A stretch of 64,000 nucleotides of DNA from Leucogyrophana mollusca (lineage: Eukaryota; Basidiomycota; Agaricomycetes; Boletales), in assembly GCA_021014945.1 (NCBI GenBank), contig MU266397.1:1-64000 (forward strand), in the 5' to 3' direction. A program made the position numbers and the translations under genes. Positions 61,299-64,000 of the stretch are shown here, piece by piece; the first letter of the stretch is position 1; the number at the start of each line of letters is the position of its first letter. Below the pieces are notes generated by a model. That model ran no database searches and was not told the origin of the DNA. It saw nothing but the letters and a program-made list of their open reading frames with translations.

Positions 61299-61339
61299 AT
61301 ATGGGAGGGCATCCAATCCGCTGGGAGAGACTCTGGAGA
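61299..61339. repeat. Left arm of 41-bp inverted repeat
   Basis: The 41 bp from atatgggaggg to ctctggaga match the reverse complement of 61773-61813 at 33 of 41 positions; the core aatccgctggg is identical. Immediately after it lies a strong hairpin: 13-bp perfect arms 61327-61339 and 61376-61388, and inside them an 8-bp stem (61354-61361 with 61365-61372) around caa. Confidence 0.6.
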
Positions 61340-61772
61340 TTTTCTAGAGGCAGTTGAGAGACAATCTCTCAATTTTCTCCAGAGTCTCCAGATCGTGTTC
61401 CGAGAGATGCCGCCGGCCCCAGGAGATAATTCCCACGAACAGTCAGACCCACACTTCCCAACGTCGACGACAGAAGCCATCTTCTGGCGACAGGTGCTCA
61501 AATCGTGCACAAGTGATGAGGATTCCTCGGCGCTGGCGTCCGCAAAGCAACGCAAGGAAAATTTTAGCTAGTGCTTCCTTAGAGTAAAACCTTTTCGATA
61601 TTTTTTACGTTCTAAATGTAGCTAAACAGCGACGGAATGCAGTCGAGCCGACCGCAACAATAGCAAAACACGCCCGATGGGCGTTATCGTTGATGGACAC
61701 GACGTCGACGCTGGCGGGAACTCGGAGGAGTCTACCCGAGTCTCCAGAAATGACCGAAATTGTCTCTCGGAG

Positions 61773-61813
61773 TCTCCAGAGTCTCCCCCAGCGGATTCGA
61801 ACCTCTGGGATAT
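61773..61813. repeat. Right arm of inverted repeat with pol III B-box
   Basis: Reverse complement of the arm at 61299. On the minus strand it contains a perfect B-box, ggttcgaatcc (61793-61803), and the surrounding bases could form part of a T-arm, though one base pair is mismatched. I do not see a complete tRNA cloverleaf. A tRNA-derived SINE or a hairpin-forming element is a better explanation. Confidence 0.5.
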
Positions 61814-62011
61814 GGTCGTGGCCCAACGGTGGACTTGCGGGTGCCGGATTTCGCCTGTAGACGCCAGCTTGAGTGGCGGATAAAAAGGGACTGTGACAGG
61901 GGACGAGAAACATACAGAAAGAAAAGTATCTGAATCTACTGTAGACACAAGTAAATGCAAAGAATCCCCACACTTTTGTAGAGAGCACTAATAATATTGT
62001 TAGTGCTGGCT

Positions 62012-62776
62012 TCACACCCCACGTAACCGCTCAGCCAGCTCCCTCGCCTCCTCATTGGACATGCTGCAACGGGTCGCCATCTCTCGTATCTCTGGAGCCT
62101 CACCAAGCCTAAATTTCATGAGGCATATGGTGATTTCCGAAAACCACTGGATCCTGTTAACCTTCCAAGGCTCTGCAAGAGCACTATCTTCAATCAACTT
62201 CGAGACCTTGACCCTCGACTCCTCATACTCATCCTCGAAGACATACCGCCCAGATCGATTCTGCCTTCCCCTCGTCGCCGTGATACACGCATTTCCGGAC
62301 GGAACCATCCCGTACTTGTGAAACGCAGCTTTATTCTGCCGCCACCAGTTGTCCATCGGGTCCTCTTGTTCGAGGCCGGTGATGACGATCACGATAGGGA
62401 CGTTCTTCTTACAGAAGACCTCGTGGAATAACCGCCAATTTTTATGCGCCGCTTCCTTGATTCTCGGGCCCCGCATGCAGAACACCAACAAGCTCACTCC
62501 GCCCTCCAAGTCGACGATGAGCTTGTAAAGTTGGGCAATGGCGTCTTGTTTTGCGACCTTTCCGTGGTCTCCTTCGTCAAGCCCCGCAGTGTCGTACAGG
62601 TTGAAAGGCGCCCCCTGTATTTCTACTGGATACCGCACGTAATTGAACGTGCAGCCAGTAGCTCCACTTGATATGGGCGCGACGTAGGTTTGCGAAATCA
62701 TGTTGATCACAGAGCTCTTCCCGCTACCGGTCTCTCCAAAGATGATGACATTGGGTGCCGGGGGCTTTTCTGGCAT
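62012..62776 (-). CDS. P-loop GTPase-like protein, copy 2
   Basis: Close paralog of the gene at 25294, 254 residues from the ATG at 62776 (MPEKPP). G1 GETGSGKSS, G3 DTAGLDEGD (intact, unlike copy 1), VFCMRGPRI, G4-like VIVITGLEQ, ITATRGRQ, and the C-terminus EARELAERLRGV stopping four residues before copy 1. The 3' flank up to about 61960 and the 5' flank up to about 63265 are alignable with copy 1. The 5'UTR intron of copy 1 (ending cttaccag) has cttaccat here, so this acceptor is lost or the leader is spliced differently. Family and caveats as for copy 1. Confidence 0.75.
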   Translation of the reverse strand: MPEKPPAPNVIIFGETGSGKSSVINMISQTYVAPISSGATGCTFNYVRYPVEIQGAPFNLYDTAGLDEGDHGKVAKQDAIAQLYKLIVDLEGGVSLLVFCMRGPRIKEAAHKNWRLFHEVFCKKNVPIVIVITGLEQEDPMDNWWRQNKAAFHKYGMVPSGNACITATRGRQNRSGRYVFEDEYEESRVKVSKLIEDSALAEPWKVNRIQWFSEITICLMKFRLGEAPEIREMATRCSMSNEEARELAERLRGV

Positions 62777-62879
62777 GGTACGCTGGGAGTTGCAAGGGTG
62801 CGTAGGCACGACGGGCAGTGATATTAAATGGTAAGTGAATGTGCGCCGCTGAGGGATAACCTCCAGCTCACCTTGTCAA

Positions 62880-63265
62880 CAATGGGAAAGAGTACCGATA
62901 CGAAAGTGTGTCGTATAAGTCAGAGGATGGACCGAGTATATATTTACGATAGTTACAACGAACAGATATTGGCGGAGTGGCTGAAAATACACTGCAACGC
63001 AAATTTTATAAGACTCACAGCTCGCGGGGAGGTCTTCGAGAAGGCTGGAACCAGGACGCAAGCATCGAGGTTACGAGCCAAGGCCACGAACTTTCCGCAC
63101 ATTCCCTCAACGTGTGGCGCTTATCAGAGAAGCATCCCGGAGAGGGAAAGGCGGCTACACGCATCGCATTCAGCGTATCTAAACCTCCTTCGAATGGAAG
63201 ATTTACGGGGAGATTTCGTGAAGAAGTCCGCATCTTTAAGCGCCTTGGGTACAGGGTCTGATACA
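62880..63265. repeat. Duplicated upstream flank of GTPase-like copy 2
   Basis: Counterpart of 26170-26540. The two are clearly alignable over several hundred bases, with scattered substitutions and small indels. See the entry at 26170 for the coding uncertainty. Confidence 0.6.
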
Positions 63266-64000
63266 CAGCATTGAATAGTTAGACGAAACACCAATAACGA
63301 GGGCCCCCAACCAGAAATGAGTTGGGAAACATAAATTCGGTGCAGGATGCTTACCAGCTGAAGGAACAACAGATGATACTTTGGTGGCGCTGCGGCCTGT
63401 TGAGCGGCAAGTCCCCAAGCGCCAAAATGGAATCGTGTCGTATTGGAATGACCAAGCGCTTAAGATATCACCAGTAGCCCACTGATGTGAAGCCAGGATT
63501 GGACTGACAATCACATTTCACAGGAAAACCGTGGGCAAGGGCAAGGGTTTCTACGACGCCCGTGAGATGTCGGATAGATCCGTGCCCAGTGCATTCGCAA
63601 TGTGGTATTTGCAAGGGGCAAGTGGAAGGCCCATTGGCCTCTTCGCTACACATAAACGCTCGTTCAGCGGCAAAAAACCTATCGTGGTAAAAACACGCAG
63701 TCTGCGAAGATTTTATCTCACCTTCCATATGCCATGTTCGGGCTAGAGTTCTAGATGTGAGCTATGCGGGGAATTTCAGTCGGGAACCTTATGCGCTGAG
63801 GTTCCTGATACATACCGCAAAAAGCTACCCTCCGGTGCGCAATAGGAGCGTGCACTATTGAGACGAAAGGACCCCCTCGTGAATTCATCGTGCCTTCTTT
63901 CACACCTGATATGAATGAAACGTTGAGAATTTGCTGTAACAGGCTGCCTCACCTTCGACGTGGTGCAAAACACGACCTGAACACTCTTCCCAAGGGTGAT
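63266..64000. other. Window end, no gene recognised
   Basis: Short ORFs only (for example 63531-63746, basic, start MGKGKGFYDAREMSDRS); I see no supported feature. Confidence 0.3.

Overview
The window is nuclear DNA of a filamentous basidiomycete, most likely an agaricomycete. The reasons are intron-dense genes (introns of about 50-90 nt, several of them GC-AG), class I hydrophobins, a cytoplasmic dynein heavy chain that stops after the tail (the split dhc1/dhc2 arrangement known from Agaricomycetes such as Schizophyllum commune), and several Agaricomycete-type families. The acidic, Cys-rich C-terminal tail of the WD40 protein reminds me of Boletales, but that is weak. I built the gene models by hand from splice sites. 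Where I summed exons (both BCATs, WD40, MET2, dhc1, ORC5, RTF2, zinc finger, BTB, kinase-like, hydrophobin and the tandem pair) the total is divisible by three.

Layout. 1-6950 is a tandem segmental duplication. Each unit carries a WD40-repeat gene on the minus strand head-to-head with a branched-chain aminotransferase on the plus strand; both aminotransferases look intact, while the left WD40 copy is cut off. 7.8-24 kb is a housekeeping block: MET2, dhc1 and a membrane-segment ORF upstream of it in the same frame, ORC5, an oligopeptide transporter with more than 20 introns, and phosphatidylserine decarboxylase. 25-28 kb holds a small GTPase-like gene with a duplicated flank and RTF2. 28-32 kb is mostly gene-free apart from a decayed hydrophobin. 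32-39 kb carries a P450 and two paralogous, divergently transcribed single-pass surface-protein genes.

39.5-49 kb carries a small unknown protein, an RSC1/2-like bromodomain-BAH protein, a C2H2 zinc-finger factor and two unrecognised genes. 49.6-51.2 kb has a hydrophobin pseudogene next to an intact hydrophobin. 53-59 kb has a lectin-like ORF, a tandem pair of paralogous unknown genes and a kinase-like protein lacking the usual catalytic Asp. 59-64 kb has a BTB protein, an inverted repeat with a perfect pol III B-box, and a second copy of the GTPase-like gene with the same duplicated flank as at 25-26.5 kb.

Themes: methionine, branched-chain amino acid, phospholipid and peptide-uptake genes sit beside lineage-specific families that are duplicating and decaying locally (WD40, GTPase-like, hydrophobin, surface protein, tandem unknown pair). 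I see no operon-like logic, no CRISPR and no canonical tRNA or rRNA gene.
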